Part shown: in pieces, positions 51,218-60,588 of the stretch | How positions within the stretch are numbered: position 1 is the first letter of the stretch | Layout of the letters: the number at the start of each line of letters is the position of its first letter | Origin: Anabaena azotica FACHB-119 | Lineage (GTDB): Bacteria > Cyanobacteriota > Cyanobacteriia > Cyanobacteriales > Nostocaceae | Assembly (NCBI RefSeq): GCF_014697625.1 | Contig: NZ_JACJSG010000045.1 | Coordinates: forward strand, 1 to 64,000 | Reading direction: 5' to 3' | DNA length: 64,000 nucleotides | Made by a program: the position numbers and the translations under genes | The notes under the pieces: generated by a model | What the model saw: only the letters and a program-made list of their open reading frames with translations | Told to the model about the DNA's origin: nothing | The model's database searches: none

Positions 51218-54214
51218 GTGGTATCGTATGCCCCTATTCCTCAGTCTAGCGATGAAGGTCGTGTTCATGAAAACCAACGCCAACAGCTAGACCAAGGGAA
51301 ACAAGTTTTAAATACTTTTATACAAAGACATATAGGCCCGTCATCGGCAGATGTTCAACAAATGCTTGATGTATTGGGATTTTCAAGTCTAGATGACCTG
51401 ATTAATAAAACAGTACCGTCAGTAATTCGGCTGGATAAAAAGCTACAGTTACCAGAGGCGCAAACTGAGTATGCAGCATTGGCAAAGTTAAAACAAATTG
51501 CCTCGAAAAATCAGGTATTTCGCTCATACATTGGTATGGGATATTACGATACCATCACCCCAGCAGTGATTGGGCGTAATATTTTGGAAAATCCAGGGTG
51601 GTACACAGCCTATACTCCCTATCAGCCAGAAATTGCCCAAGGGCGGCTAGAAGCGCTGCTAAATTTCCAAACCATGATTATCGACTTAACGGGGTTGGAA
51701 ATTGCTAATGCTTCCCTACTTGATGAAGCGACAGCCGCCGCCGAAGCTATGAGTATGAGTTACGGGGTCAGCAAAAATAAGGCAAATGCTTATTTTGTCT
51801 CTCATGCTTGTCATCCCCAAACGATTGACGTTTTACAAACCAGGGCTAAACCCTTGGGGATTGAAATTATTATCGGGGATCATCAGAAGTTTGATTTTGC
51901 TCAACCAATTTTTGGTGCTGTCTTACAATACCCCGCCACTGATGGCACAGTCTACGACTACCGGGCTTTCATCGAAAAAGCCCACGCCCAAGGCGCATTG
52001 GTAACAGTAGCCGCAGACCCCTTAAGCTTAACTTTACTCACCCCTCCCGGTGAATTTGGTGCTGATATTGCCGTGGGGAGTACTCAACGCTTCGGTATTC
52101 CCTTGGGCTTTGGTGGGCCTCATGCGGCATACTTTGCTACCAAGGAAGAATACAAGCGGCAAGTTCCAGGGCGTATTGTCGGCGTATCCAAGGATGTCAA
52201 CGGGAAAACAGCACTGCGTCTAGCTTTGCAAACCCGTGAACAACATATTCGCCGCGAAAAAGCTACGAGTAATATTTGTACAGCCCAGGTATTGCTGGCG
52301 GTGATGGCGAGTATGTACGCTGTATATCACGGGCCGGAGGGACTCAAGCAAATTGCTGAGAGGATACATCACTTGACTCTGGTTTTAGGAGAGTGGTTGC
52401 AGCGACTAGGTTATACAATTACTTCCCAATCTTTCTTTGATACATTGCAGGTGCAGTTGGGGGAAAAACCCCTCCCAGAAATTCTAGAAGCGGCTGAAGC
52501 TTACCGAATTAATCTGAGGATTGTTGATACATCGACGGTGGGAATATCCTTAGACGAAACTACAACAGTCGAAGATGTTAAGGATATATGCCGGATATTT
52601 GCGGGAACGGATGAGTTGCCATTTGTTTTAAATGTACAAGAGGTTGACTGGATAATTCAGCAATCATCTTTAAAAGATGAACGCTTTAGTCGTCAAAGCA
52701 GTTATCTGACGCATCCGGTCTTCAACCGTTATCACTCGGAAACGGAGTTACTGCGCTATCTGCACAAGCTGGAAACTAAGGATTTGTCTTTAACTACATC
52801 GATGATTCCTTTGGGTTCCTGTACGATGAAGTTAAACGCTACATCGGAAATGATTCCGGTAAGTTGGGAAGAATTTGGCAGAATACATCCTTTTGCACCA
52901 CCTACCCAAACGCGGGGTTATCAAATTCTGTTCCAGCAACTTGAGGCTTGGCTGGCGGAAATTACTGGCTTTGCTGGGATTTCGCTACAACCTAATGCTG
53001 GTTCTCAAGGGGAATATGCGGGGCTGTTGGTAATTCGTCAATATCATGAAAGCCGGGGAGAAGCACACCGCAATGTGTGTTTAATTCCCACTTCTGCACA
53101 TGGGACAAACCCAGCGAGTGCAGTAATGTGTGGGATGAAGGTTGTGGCTGTTGCCTGTGATAGTGAAGGTAATATTGATGTTGATGACCTCAAAGCTAAG
53201 GCGGAAAAACACAGCCATGAACTTGGGGCGTTGATGGTGACTTATCCTTCAACTCACGGTGTGTTTGAGGAAGCAATTCAAGAAATTTGTGCGGTTATTC
53301 ACAGCCACGGCGGTCAAGTTTACATGGATGGGGCAAATATGAATGCCCAAGTGGGTATTTGCCGTCCAGGGGATATTGGCGCGGATGTTTGTCATTTGAA
53401 TTTGCACAAAACTTTCTGTATTCCTCACGGTGGCGGTGGCCCTGGTATGGGGCCAATTGGTGTGGCTTCCCATCTTGTACCATTTTTACCTGGACATCCG
53501 GTGTTGGGGAGCCAGTCGCGTGCGGAGGTTCCCTCCGTTGAGCGAACTGGCGTGACTGGGGAAGATTCCCAAAATCTTGGGGCGATCGCAGCTGCGCCTT
53601 GGGGAAGTGCTAGTATTTTGGTGATTTCTTGGATGTATATTGCCATGATGGGGGCGGATGGGTTAACCCAAGCTACCAAAGTGGCAATTCTCAATGCTAA
53701 TTACATCGCTAAGAAATTAGAGTCTTACTATCCGGTGTTGTACAAAGGGCAGAATGGTTTGGTTGCCCATGAATGTATTTTAGATTTGCGATCGCTCAAA
53801 AAATCCGCCAACATCGAAATCGATGATGTCGCCAAGCGTCTCATGGACTACGGTTTCCATGCCCCGACTGTCTCCTGGCCTGTAGCGGGTACAATCATGG
53901 TAGAACCCACAGAAAGCGAATCTCAGGTCGAATTAGACCGTTTCTGTGATGCCTTAATTGCTATTCGTCAAGAAATTGCCGAAATTGAAGCAGGTAAGGT
54001 AGATATTCAAGATAATGCCTTGAAAAACGCACCGCACACCGTGGAAAGCCTTCTTAGCGCCGAATGGCATCATCCTTATTCCCGTGAACAAGCCGCCTAC
54101 CCCGCACCTTGGACAAGGGAGTATAAATTCTGGCCGACTGTCGGCAGAATTGATGCCGCTTTTGGGGACAGGAATTTTGTCTGTTCTTGTCTACCAATGG
54201 AAGCATATTCATAA
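51218..54214 (+). CDS. gcvP: Glycine dehydrogenase (decarboxylating), P protein
   Basis: 998 aa PLP enzyme of the single-chain type. N-half starts with FIQRHIGPSSADVQQML and includes GMGYYDT and NPGWYTAYTPYQPEIAQGRLEA. The C-half contains MIPLGSCTMKLNA, the PLP lysine in LNLHKTFCIPHGGGGPGMGPIG, and PFLPGHP. The GTG at 51218 has GGAG 11 bases upstream. Between LPGHPVLGS and GAIAAAPWGSASI the protein has roughly 15 extra residues (QSRAEVPSVERTGVTGED) encoded by a palindromic hairpin element. Otherwise complete, so probably functional. Confidence 0.97.
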   Translation: MVSYAPIPQSSDEGRVHENQRQQLDQGKQVLNTFIQRHIGPSSADVQQMLDVLGFSSLDDLINKTVPSVIRLDKKLQLPEAQTEYAALAKLKQIASKNQVFRSYIGMGYYDTITPAVIGRNILENPGWYTAYTPYQPEIAQGRLEALLNFQTMIIDLTGLEIANASLLDEATAAAEAMSMSYGVSKNKANAYFVSHACHPQTIDVLQTRAKPLGIEIIIGDHQKFDFAQPIFGAVLQYPATDGTVYDYRAFIEKAHAQGALVTVAADPLSLTLLTPPGEFGADIAVGSTQRFGIPLGFGGPHAAYFATKEEYKRQVPGRIVGVSKDVNGKTALRLALQTREQHIRREKATSNICTAQVLLAVMASMYAVYHGPEGLKQIAERIHHLTLVLGEWLQRLGYTITSQSFFDTLQVQLGEKPLPEILEAAEAYRINLRIVDTSTVGISLDETTTVEDVKDICRIFAGTDELPFVLNVQEVDWIIQQSSLKDERFSRQSSYLTHPVFNRYHSETELLRYLHKLETKDLSLTTSMIPLGSCTMKLNATSEMIPVSWEEFGRIHPFAPPTQTRGYQILFQQLEAWLAEITGFAGISLQPNAGSQGEYAGLLVIRQYHESRGEAHRNVCLIPTSAHGTNPASAVMCGMKVVAVACDSEGNIDVDDLKAKAEKHSHELGALMVTYPSTHGVFEEAIQEICAVIHSHGGQVYMDGANMNAQVGICRPGDIGADVCHLNLHKTFCIPHGGGGPGMGPIGVASHLVPFLPGHPVLGSQSRAEVPSVERTGVTGEDSQNLGAIAAAPWGSASILVISWMYIAMMGADGLTQATKVAILNANYIAKKLESYYPVLYKGQNGLVAHECILDLRSLKKSANIEIDDVAKRLMDYGFHAPTVSWPVAGTIMVEPTESESQVELDRFCDALIAIRQEIAEIEAGKVDIQDNALKNAPHTVESLLSAEWHHPYSREQAAYPAPWTREYKFWPTVGRIDAAFGDRNFVCSCLPMEAYS
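53511..53551. repeat. Palindromic hairpin element, copy 3 (in frame inside gcvP)
   Basis: Outer arms GCCAGT (53511-53516) and ACTGGC (53546-53551) around CGCGTGCGGAGGTTCCCTCC then GTTGAGCGA. In frame with gcvP. Confidence 0.8.
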
Positions 54215-54270
54215 GTCCTGAGTGCTGAGTCATGAGTGCTGAGTATCCTGAATCAGCACTCATGACTTAC

Positions 54271-54319
54271 AATTACCAATTACCAATTACCAATTACCAA
54301 TTACCAATTACCAATTACC
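54271..54319. repeat. AATTACC heptamer array
   Basis: Seven units running up to the stop codon of the Old Yellow Enzyme gene. Confidence 0.9.
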
Positions 54320-54321
54320 AA

Positions 54322-55389
54322 TTACAACCAAGCCCTATCATACTGAACTGGCCAGTGTTTCTCATGTCCTAATTGTTTAGCTGCCAAATGAGGCCAGTAA
54401 GGATTGCGGAGGAGTTCGCGCCCTAACAGAACTATATCAGCTACGCCATTACGAATAATTTGGTCAGCCTGTTCCGGGGTGGTAATTAAACCTACTGCAC
54501 CTGTAGCAATATTAGCTTCTTGACGAATGCGTTCAGCAAACTGCGTTTGATATCCTGGTTTCACAGGGATATTAATACCCGGTATCGCCCCACCAGAGGA
54601 ACAGTCTATTAAATCTACGCCTAATGATTTGAGTTTGTCGCTGATGGCAATACTTTGTTCAATATCCCATCCTTTATCTATCCAGTCGGTAGCAGAGAGG
54701 CGCACAAATAAGGGATAAGACTCAGGCCAAACTTCACGCACTCCCTCAACGACTTCTCGTAGGATGCGGGTACGGTTTTCCAAGCTACCGCCGTAATCAT
54801 CTTGACGTTGGTTAACTAGGGGTGAGAGAAACTGATGTAATAAGTAACCGTGGGCTGCGTGAATTTCTACAACTTTGAAACCAGCTTGTAGCGATCGCTT
54901 GGCGGCTTCTACGAAGGCTTGCACAACTTGCTGGATACCTTCGATACTCAGTGCTTCGGGTACTGGGCTTTCTTTACCAAAGGCGATCGCACTACTGGAA
55001 ACTACAGGTCGCCAACCTTCCTGAGACTCATCTAAAACTTTTCCCCCCTTACTAGGTTTGGCGGTGCTAGCTTTTCTCCCTGCATGGGCTAATTGAATAC
55101 CCGCTACTGCACCAAAGTTATGAATCAAGCCCACAGTTTTCGCCAAAGCTTCTATATGTGCATCTGACCAAATTCCCAAATCTTGGGGACTAATACGCCC
55201 GCGCGGTTCCACAGCCGCCGCCTCTGTGATGACTAAACCCGCCCCACCCACAGCACGAGAAGCTAAATGAACCAAGTGCCAATCATTGGCCAAGCCATTG
55301 GTACTAGAATATTGACACATCGGTGACACGGCGATGCGGTTGCGAAAAGTTACTTCACGAATCCTCAATGGTTCAAATAAGTGTGTCAT
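54322..55389 (-). CDS. Old Yellow Enzyme family NADH:flavin oxidoreductase (YqjM-like)
   Basis: 355 aa TIM-barrel FMN enzyme from the ATG at 55389 (MTHLFEPLRI). Motifs: RNRIAVSPMCQYSS, where the cysteine is the one that tunes FMN in the YqjM class, GIQLAHAGRKAS, the His pair in EIHAAHGYLLHQFLSP, and GGSLENRTR. It reduces alkenes conjugated to carbonyl or nitro groups; the physiological substrate is unknown. The frame extends upstream into a broken MFS transporter gene (AVDAIAAGLMLILALIVRIP), which is not part of this protein. Confidence 0.93.
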   Translation of the reverse strand: MTHLFEPLRIREVTFRNRIAVSPMCQYSSTNGLANDWHLVHLASRAVGGAGLVITEAAAVEPRGRISPQDLGIWSDAHIEALAKTVGLIHNFGAVAGIQLAHAGRKASTAKPSKGGKVLDESQEGWRPVVSSSAIAFGKESPVPEALSIEGIQQVVQAFVEAAKRSLQAGFKVVEIHAAHGYLLHQFLSPLVNQRQDDYGGSLENRTRILREVVEGVREVWPESYPLFVRLSATDWIDKGWDIEQSIAISDKLKSLGVDLIDCSSGGAIPGINIPVKPGYQTQFAERIRQEANIATGAVGLITTPEQADQIIRNGVADIVLLGRELLRNPYWPHLAAKQLGHEKHWPVQYDRAWL

Positions 55390-55946
55390 TGGTATTCTAA
55401 CTATTAAAGCTAAGATTAACATCAAACCTGCGGCGATCGCATCCACCGCCAACCAAAATGTTCGCCAATTGCACCACTGACAGTCCTCGCTAATAGCACA
55501 ATCAAAATCATGCCACTAACTAATGTGCCAATCACTTTCCCCCTTTCGGCTGAGGCTGTCATGTATGCAACTAAGGGCAGCAATAAATGCGCCACAATGC
55601 TACAAACACCTAAAGCCAAGCTAGCTATAGATAACCAAATCAAATTGGGAGATACAGCTTCGGCAACTAAAGCCCATGACAGCAAACCTAGCATGGTAGT
55701 AATTAAATTGCGGCGTTCCATTCTATCGTCTAAAGGAACTAGCAAAAGTAAGCTTGTTGCATAGCCAATTTGAGTCAAAAAAGGAATAAATCCTACTTGT
55801 TTGACGGGAATTTCTAAGCTACGTCCGATGTTTCCCAGTAGTGGTTGGTTGTAGTCAACATTAGCGATCGCTAACATTAAAACTGTACTACGCTTACTCA
55901 AGCTTTGGTTGCCAGTAGTCAGAGCTGTTTGCTCTTGGGAGTTCAT
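55390..55946 (-). pseudogene. MFS transporter remnant (N-terminal half)
   Basis: About 174 codons from the ATG at 55946: VDYNQPLLGNIGRSLEI, VPLDDRMERRNLITTM and several membrane helices of an AraJ/YdhP-like MFS exporter. At about 55455 the sequence leaves frame; FWLAVDAIAAGLMLILALIV, which continues the transporter, is in another frame. The C-terminal six helices are missing and the OYE gene follows at once. So there is a frameshift or small deletion near TTTTGGTTGGCGG plus loss of the second half. Confidence 0.8.
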
Positions 55947-56002
55947 TATGATGCGCCCTAATACCAATTACGCAATTTACAATTAGCAAATAACAAAGCT
56001 TT

Positions 56003-56200
56003 CTATTTCAGCTTTTTCTCACTTTGTTTCTTAACTGCTTCCTGTATCTCTTCACAATGGCATTCCCAAATATCTGCTTTCCTTTGTCCTTTATCGTTGT
56101 GTAAATGTAAATTTTCTGGTAATTGTGTATTCTGCCAACTTGCAGCATTTTCTATCCATAATAGTTCTCTTTCAATGTATCCAAAAAACATAATTGCCAT
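56003..56200 (-). CDS. Possible small hypothetical protein, 65 aa
   Basis: Short frame starting MAIMFFGYIERELLW with a charged C-terminal half (CHCEEIQEAVKKQSEKKLK). No repeat sequence inside. A GGAGATGGC-like purine stretch precedes the ATG. No recognisable domain. It could be a fragment or a genuine small protein. Confidence 0.4.
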   Translation of the reverse strand: MAIMFFGYIERELLWIENAASWQNTQLPENLHLHNDKGQRKADIWECHCEEIQEAVKKQSEKKLK

Positions 56201-56547
56201 CTCCTGTACTACAAATGTATGAGCTTTTATAGGATTCTTTCCTCTTAAAAATGTATTGATCTGGCTACTTATGCAATATATATATTTAACTTTTCAGTAT
56301 CCTGTCAAATAAGGATTTATCCTGCTTTCTTAAACAAAAATTCTCTTTTCTTTAGCTTTCGCATTTGATGGCTTTTCTATATTTAAACTACTAGTAGTAA
56401 TTACCAATAACTTTCACTTTTACGCCTTGAGTAAGTCTACTCATGTAGGCATATGATTGGCTGACTAACAAACTGAGCATCTCTATCGTCTAATCGTCGA
56501 TTAAATTATGTTATTACTAGACATTTTTTAACAGTCAACAGTTGTAG

Positions 56548-56603
56548 GGGCGGGTTCATTGAGTAATTCATGGTAAAAACAAATATGTTCGTTAAACCCG
56601 CCC
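56548..56603. repeat. 56-bp element with GGGCGGGTT inverted ends
   Basis: Perfect 9-bp inverted ends GGGCGGGTT and AACCCGCCC around an AT-rich interior. Confidence 0.6.
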
Positions 56604-56650
56604 GTACTTAAATACGTTGGTGAAACACCACAACAATTGGTGGAAAGTGT

Positions 56651-56676
56651 TGGTGGGGGGTTTAAATCCCCCACCA
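56651..56676. repeat. TGGTGGGGG hairpin
   Basis: TGGTGGGGG pairs with CCCCCACCA around GTTTAAAT. Related in its core to the hairpin at 24935-24959. Confidence 0.6.
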
Positions 56677-56762
56677 TAGGCCGTCAGCACTGATATCTGA
56701 TTTAACAATTTATGACGGACAAGATTCTAGGACTTACATAAATGTCATAATCAAACTAACTC

Positions 56763-56826
56763 TAGGCTGCGTCAGTCCTAATAATTTCATACACAATCAA
56801 GGATTTTCCACATCTGACGCACCCTA
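56763..56826. mobile_element. 64-bp MITE-like element, copy C
   Basis: Ends TAGGCTGCGTCAG and CTGACGCACCCTA; the interior matches copy A (44794-44857) in reverse orientation. One mismatch in the left end. Confidence 0.78.
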
Positions 56827-57218
56827 CCCCAAGTGCCAGTTGCGTAAGTTCTGGATTAGAAACACTCCTCTTAAAATATCTATATATTACATTAAGTCTA
56901 TCAACTTACCGTATTATATAAATATCAGATTTGCACAGATTAAGAAAAAATACAAGAGGATATGAAAAATTAGTGATGGCGCTGAAAAAAATGTGATTTT
57001 GACTACAAAAACCTTCCTAAAAATAAAGGACAAGATTTCTCTTGTCCCCAAAAATAAAAATAGCAAATGGTGTGCCGAATAAATTTCGATGCTCCTGATG
57101 ACCGATAACCAATGCGACACAAGCCCCTAGATTCATCTATGGGGTAAGGCGCTTGAAGAATAAATTCTCCGTCTTGATGTTATCATAATATTTGATACCA
57201 CTAATACTAGTATCAAAC

Positions 57219-57309
57219 CTGTTTGTCTACGAGTACAAAGTCAACCCAAAACCACAACAAATATCCGCCATCAATGAAGCAATTAGGACATTAATTTTGA
57301 ATGCCCGAA
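57219..57309 (+). pseudogene. Remnant of a tnpB 5' end
   Basis: From CTG (57219) the frame reads LFVYEYKVNPKPQQISAINE then AIRTLILNAR, which is the typical N-terminus of a third TnpB type (FVYEYK...). It is cut off after about 30 codons. A hairpin CCCCTAGA / TCTATGGGG at 57124-57144 upstream looks like the element's left end, and the start ATG has become CTG. The rest of the gene is gone. Confidence 0.7.
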
Positions 57310-57331
57310 TTTTGCATTTTGAATTAAAAAA

Positions 57332-58528
57332 ATGACACCTTTAGAACAGTTAGCAGCAAATACCCTAACTAGTAAAGAACGGGAAAGCACTACTATTTTT
57401 GAGCGAGTTGATGCTCTTGCTAAAGATTTTGCCACCCGTGCAGCAATACATGACAAAGAAGCTTCTTTTCCTTTCGAGAATTTTACAGCACTACATGAAG
57501 CTGGACTACTTAGCATAACTATTCCCCGTGAATTAGGTGGACAAGGGTGGGGGTTAGCTGATACTTGCAGAGTCATCGAAGGGATAGCCCGTGGTGATGC
57601 GTCAACAGCCCTAGTGTTGACAATGCACTATTTGCAACACGCTCATGCTTCCCGCCATCGTCGCTGGCATCCAGAAGTATACAAGCAATTGTGCCGCGAG
57701 TCTATAGAAGGTATTGCTTTGCTCAATGCTGCGCGTGTGGAACCAGAGTTAGGTACACCAGCTAGAGGTGGTTTACCAGCAACATTTGCCAAACGCACAG
57801 CCGATGGGTGGTTATTAACGGGTCATAAGCAGTACACCACGGGTAGCCCTATACTACGCTACTTTGTAGTTTGGGCGAGAACCATTGAGGACGAACCCCA
57901 AGTTGGTAGTTTTTTAGTTAAGCGCGACCTTCCAGGGTTGCGTATTGTGGAAACTTGGGATCACCTGGGGATGAGGGCTACAGGTAGCCATGATTTAATT
58001 TTAGAAAATGTCCTAGTTCCGCATGAGTATGCTTTAAATCTGAGTTTTGTATCGACAACCCAACCAATAGACCCATTAACCGCGACTTGGAACAGTTTAA
58101 CTTTGAGTGCTTTGTATCATGGCGTAGCTACTAGCGCTCGTAACTGGCTAGTAGAATACCTGCATGAACGTACACCCTCTAATTTGGGGGAACCGTTAGC
58201 TAGCTTACCACGCTTTCAGATGGCGATCGGCGAAATAGAAGCTTTACTATTTGCTAACCGCAAAATAATTTACAGCTTGGCAAAAGATATTGATAACAAT
58301 GAGTATGAGCCAAATGTAGGATTACAAGCACAAGCAGTTAAATATCTCACTACTAAAAATTCCCTTCGGGCTGTAGAAATTGGTTTGGAATTAACTGGAA
58401 ATCCTGGTTTAATGAAAAAGAATCCTTTGGAAAGACATTATCGCGATGTTTTATGTAGTCGTATTCATACACCACAAAATGATGTGATTTGTCAGTCTTT
58501 GGGTAAGTCAGTTTTAAAAGTTAAATAA
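57332..58528 (+). CDS. Acyl-CoA-dehydrogenase-fold flavoprotein (SfnB/DszC-like)
   Basis: 398 aa with N-terminal helical domain, central beta-domain (GWLLTGHKQYTTGSPILRYFVVWAR, LGMRATGSHDLILENVLVP) and C-terminal helical domain. The place of the usual catalytic glutamate does not show a clear acyl-CoA dehydrogenase pattern. Members like this often act as FMNH2-dependent monooxygenases in sulfur scavenging. The nearby sulfonate-type ABC genes (62.2-64.0 kb) support a role in organosulfur use. Starts at ATG 57332 just after the tnpB remnant. Confidence 0.8.
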   Translation: MTPLEQLAANTLTSKERESTTIFERVDALAKDFATRAAIHDKEASFPFENFTALHEAGLLSITIPRELGGQGWGLADTCRVIEGIARGDASTALVLTMHYLQHAHASRHRRWHPEVYKQLCRESIEGIALLNAARVEPELGTPARGGLPATFAKRTADGWLLTGHKQYTTGSPILRYFVVWARTIEDEPQVGSFLVKRDLPGLRIVETWDHLGMRATGSHDLILENVLVPHEYALNLSFVSTTQPIDPLTATWNSLTLSALYHGVATSARNWLVEYLHERTPSNLGEPLASLPRFQMAIGEIEALLFANRKIIYSLAKDIDNNEYEPNVGLQAQAVKYLTTKNSLRAVEIGLELTGNPGLMKKNPLERHYRDVLCSRIHTPQNDVICQSLGKSVLKVK

Positions 58529-59006
58529 TATCTACTTTGTGCCTTTGGGTTTAGTGATTTTAACCACAGAGGCACAGAGACACAGAGGTTAGAGAAGAAA
58601 CTTATTGCACAAGTTTAGCCTTGTTATGCTACTTACGAGCAGCACTAGCTATACCAATAAAATATTCATACGCACCCTACTAACAGTCAATTTGGATAGT
58701 TGATTTTTTATTGCTTTTTAAAGACATTTAAAATAAAAAACGAAAAAAATGTAATTCAAAGTGAAAAATAAGCTATTGCGCTGAATACAAAAAACATTTT
58801 ATCTAAATAAAAGTTTGCATGACATGACTTTTAGTTAAAAAATCTAAAAAATTGTAATTGCCAGTGAAAAATAAACTATTGCGCTGAACCCAGAAAATAT
58901 TTTATTTAACTACTAGCTCAACTTGCTAGTTAGTTGAGATGTCATCTTCTCTTTACGGATAACTAGCAACTTATCTGGCTAACTTGCCTCTATCACTAGA
59001 ATAGAA
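58529..59006. other. Intergenic region before the HlyD gene
   Basis: 478 AT-rich bases with an ACAGAGGCACAGAGACACAGAG repeat-like piece at about 58565 and a 62-bp direct duplication (58745-58909). No gene. Confidence 0.6.
58745..58909. repeat. Two direct copies of a 62-bp sequence, period 103
   Basis: 58745-58806 and 58848-58909 share GTGAAAAATAARCTATTGCG and CTGAAYMCARAAAAYATTTTAT. They are imperfect, so not a recent duplication, and lie upstream of the HlyD gene. Confidence 0.7.
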
Positions 59007-60422
59007 ATGTCAAACCAAAAGCGCAGTATATTCGGCAAAGAATCACTAGAGCGTCTATCTTCCTCCGAAAAATTAAACCAGTTGATGCAGGTAGTCAAGC
59101 CTAAAAGTTGGCTACCTCTTTTTGCTTTAGGTTCCGTGGTAGGAGTTACTTTAACCTGGGGTATTTTCGGCACTATTCCCGTCACTATAGAAGGTCGTGG
59201 TGTCATCATTTATCCTACTGATATTGTCTCACTAGAATCACAAAGTGCTGGTCAATTGATGGTGCTTAATATCAAAGCTGGAGATGTGGTAAAAAAAGGT
59301 CAGATATTGGCAAGAATTGACCAAACTGAAATCCGCAAACAACTACAACAGCAACAAGCTAAATTAAAAGTAATAGAAACACAAAGGCAAAGTATAGAAG
59401 AGAAAAAAAGTAATATTTACTTACAAAGTCAGTATCTTCGGCAACGTATGGAAGAACTGCAATTAGTATCACCTCTACTACAAGTTGCAGGAAGCACTCC
59501 AGTTAGCCAACAGCGCCAAAGTTTACAACAACGCCTCCAGCAAACCCAAGCGCTAACTCCTATGTTTCAACGGAGAATGGAAACTCGTAGACAATTATTC
59601 CAAAAGGAAGGAGCGATTTCTGGTAATGAAGCTCTCGAAGCAGAACGGGAATATTTACAAAACTTAGAAAAAATTTCTGATTTTAAGTCTCAGTTAAATG
59701 ATCTAAATTTCAAGGAAACTCAACAAGCAAAAGATTATCGGGAGAATTTGACAATTATTTCTAACCTACAAGCACAGTTGCAAAGATTAATTAGTGAACA
59801 AGCTTCTATCACTCAACAAGAATTAGAAACTGAAACTATCCGCAGAAAACAAATTCAAGATGTTCAGCGCGAGATTATCAGACTAGAAATGCTATTAAGC
59901 ACTAATAGCCAGATTATTAGTCAACATAGTGGACGCATTTTAGAAGTTACTGCCACGCTGGGGCAGGTGGTGAGTCCAGGTTCTAGTTTAGCAACTATAG
60001 AAGCAGAAAATTCTCAAAGTAAGCTGGTTGGCGTTACTTATTTTCCTGTAAAAGAAGGAAGGAAAATTCAGCCAGGGATGTCAATTCAAATTACACCACA
60101 AAATGTTAAACACAATTTTGGGGGAATTTTGGGTACTGTTACTAATATTTCTAACTTGCCAATTACAAAAGCGGTGACTGTGAGTAAAGTAGGTAATCCA
60201 GAAATTATAGAGTCATTGCTAGGTCAAAAGCCCAAAGAACTGATTCAAGTAGTATCTGAATTAAACTTAGACCCCAATACACCAAGTGGTTATAAGTGGT
60301 CTTCTTCTCAAAGGCCAAATTTGCAAATTTCTTCGGGAACTACTACTGTTGTACGAGCTAAGGTGCAAGAACGCACACCGATCAGCTTGGTTTTGCCCAT
60401 GTTGAGGTCTGATGTTGAATAA
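59007..60422 (+). CDS. NHLM/NHLP bacteriocin-system HlyD-type secretion protein
   Basis: 471 aa membrane-fusion protein. One N-terminal membrane helix (LPLFALGSVVGVTLTWGIFG, about residues 36-56), split lipoyl/barrel domain (SAGQLMVLNIKAGDVVKKG and HSGRILEVTATLGQVVSPG) and a long coiled coil (residues about 110-300). It resembles the HlyD component of NHLM-type peptide secretion, which works with two peptidase/ABC proteins and exports nitrile-hydratase-leader peptides. None of these partners is in the window, so it is either an orphan or works with genes elsewhere. The ATG at 59007 is the natural start. Confidence 0.85.
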   Translation: MSNQKRSIFGKESLERLSSSEKLNQLMQVVKPKSWLPLFALGSVVGVTLTWGIFGTIPVTIEGRGVIIYPTDIVSLESQSAGQLMVLNIKAGDVVKKGQILARIDQTEIRKQLQQQQAKLKVIETQRQSIEEKKSNIYLQSQYLRQRMEELQLVSPLLQVAGSTPVSQQRQSLQQRLQQTQALTPMFQRRMETRRQLFQKEGAISGNEALEAEREYLQNLEKISDFKSQLNDLNFKETQQAKDYRENLTIISNLQAQLQRLISEQASITQQELETETIRRKQIQDVQREIIRLEMLLSTNSQIISQHSGRILEVTATLGQVVSPGSSLATIEAENSQSKLVGVTYFPVKEGRKIQPGMSIQITPQNVKHNFGGILGTVTNISNLPITKAVTVSKVGNPEIIESLLGQKPKELIQVVSELNLDPNTPSGYKWSSSQRPNLQISSGTTTVVRAKVQERTPISLVLPMLRSDVE

Positions 60423-60588
60423 GATGATGTTTGTCAAGTAGAAAAGTATACTAATAATCCCTTTCCCAACTTCTAAGCGAAACGGCGAGAGGCTTTGCAA
60501 CCCTATGTTTTTATAGGGAAGGGGATAAGCAAGCGGTTAGATTTTTCAGATTTTGATTTTAGCAATACTACTTTTCAAACATCCTCTA

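Larger units (their letters stand above)
56201..57331. other. Gene-free region packed with small elements
   Basis: 1.1 kb without a complete gene. It holds an AT-rich part (56201-56535), a GGGCGGGTT element (56548-56603), a GGGGGTTTAAATCCCCC hairpin (56651-56676), a 64-bp MITE-like copy (56763-56826), and a decayed tnpB start (57124-57309). Confidence 0.65.

Noticed and set aside
53249..53694. Antisense open frames inside gcvP (also inside dnaK, kdpB and rsgA)
   Set aside because: They mirror the codon pattern of the strong sense genes, have no ribosome sites, and encode no recognisable protein.
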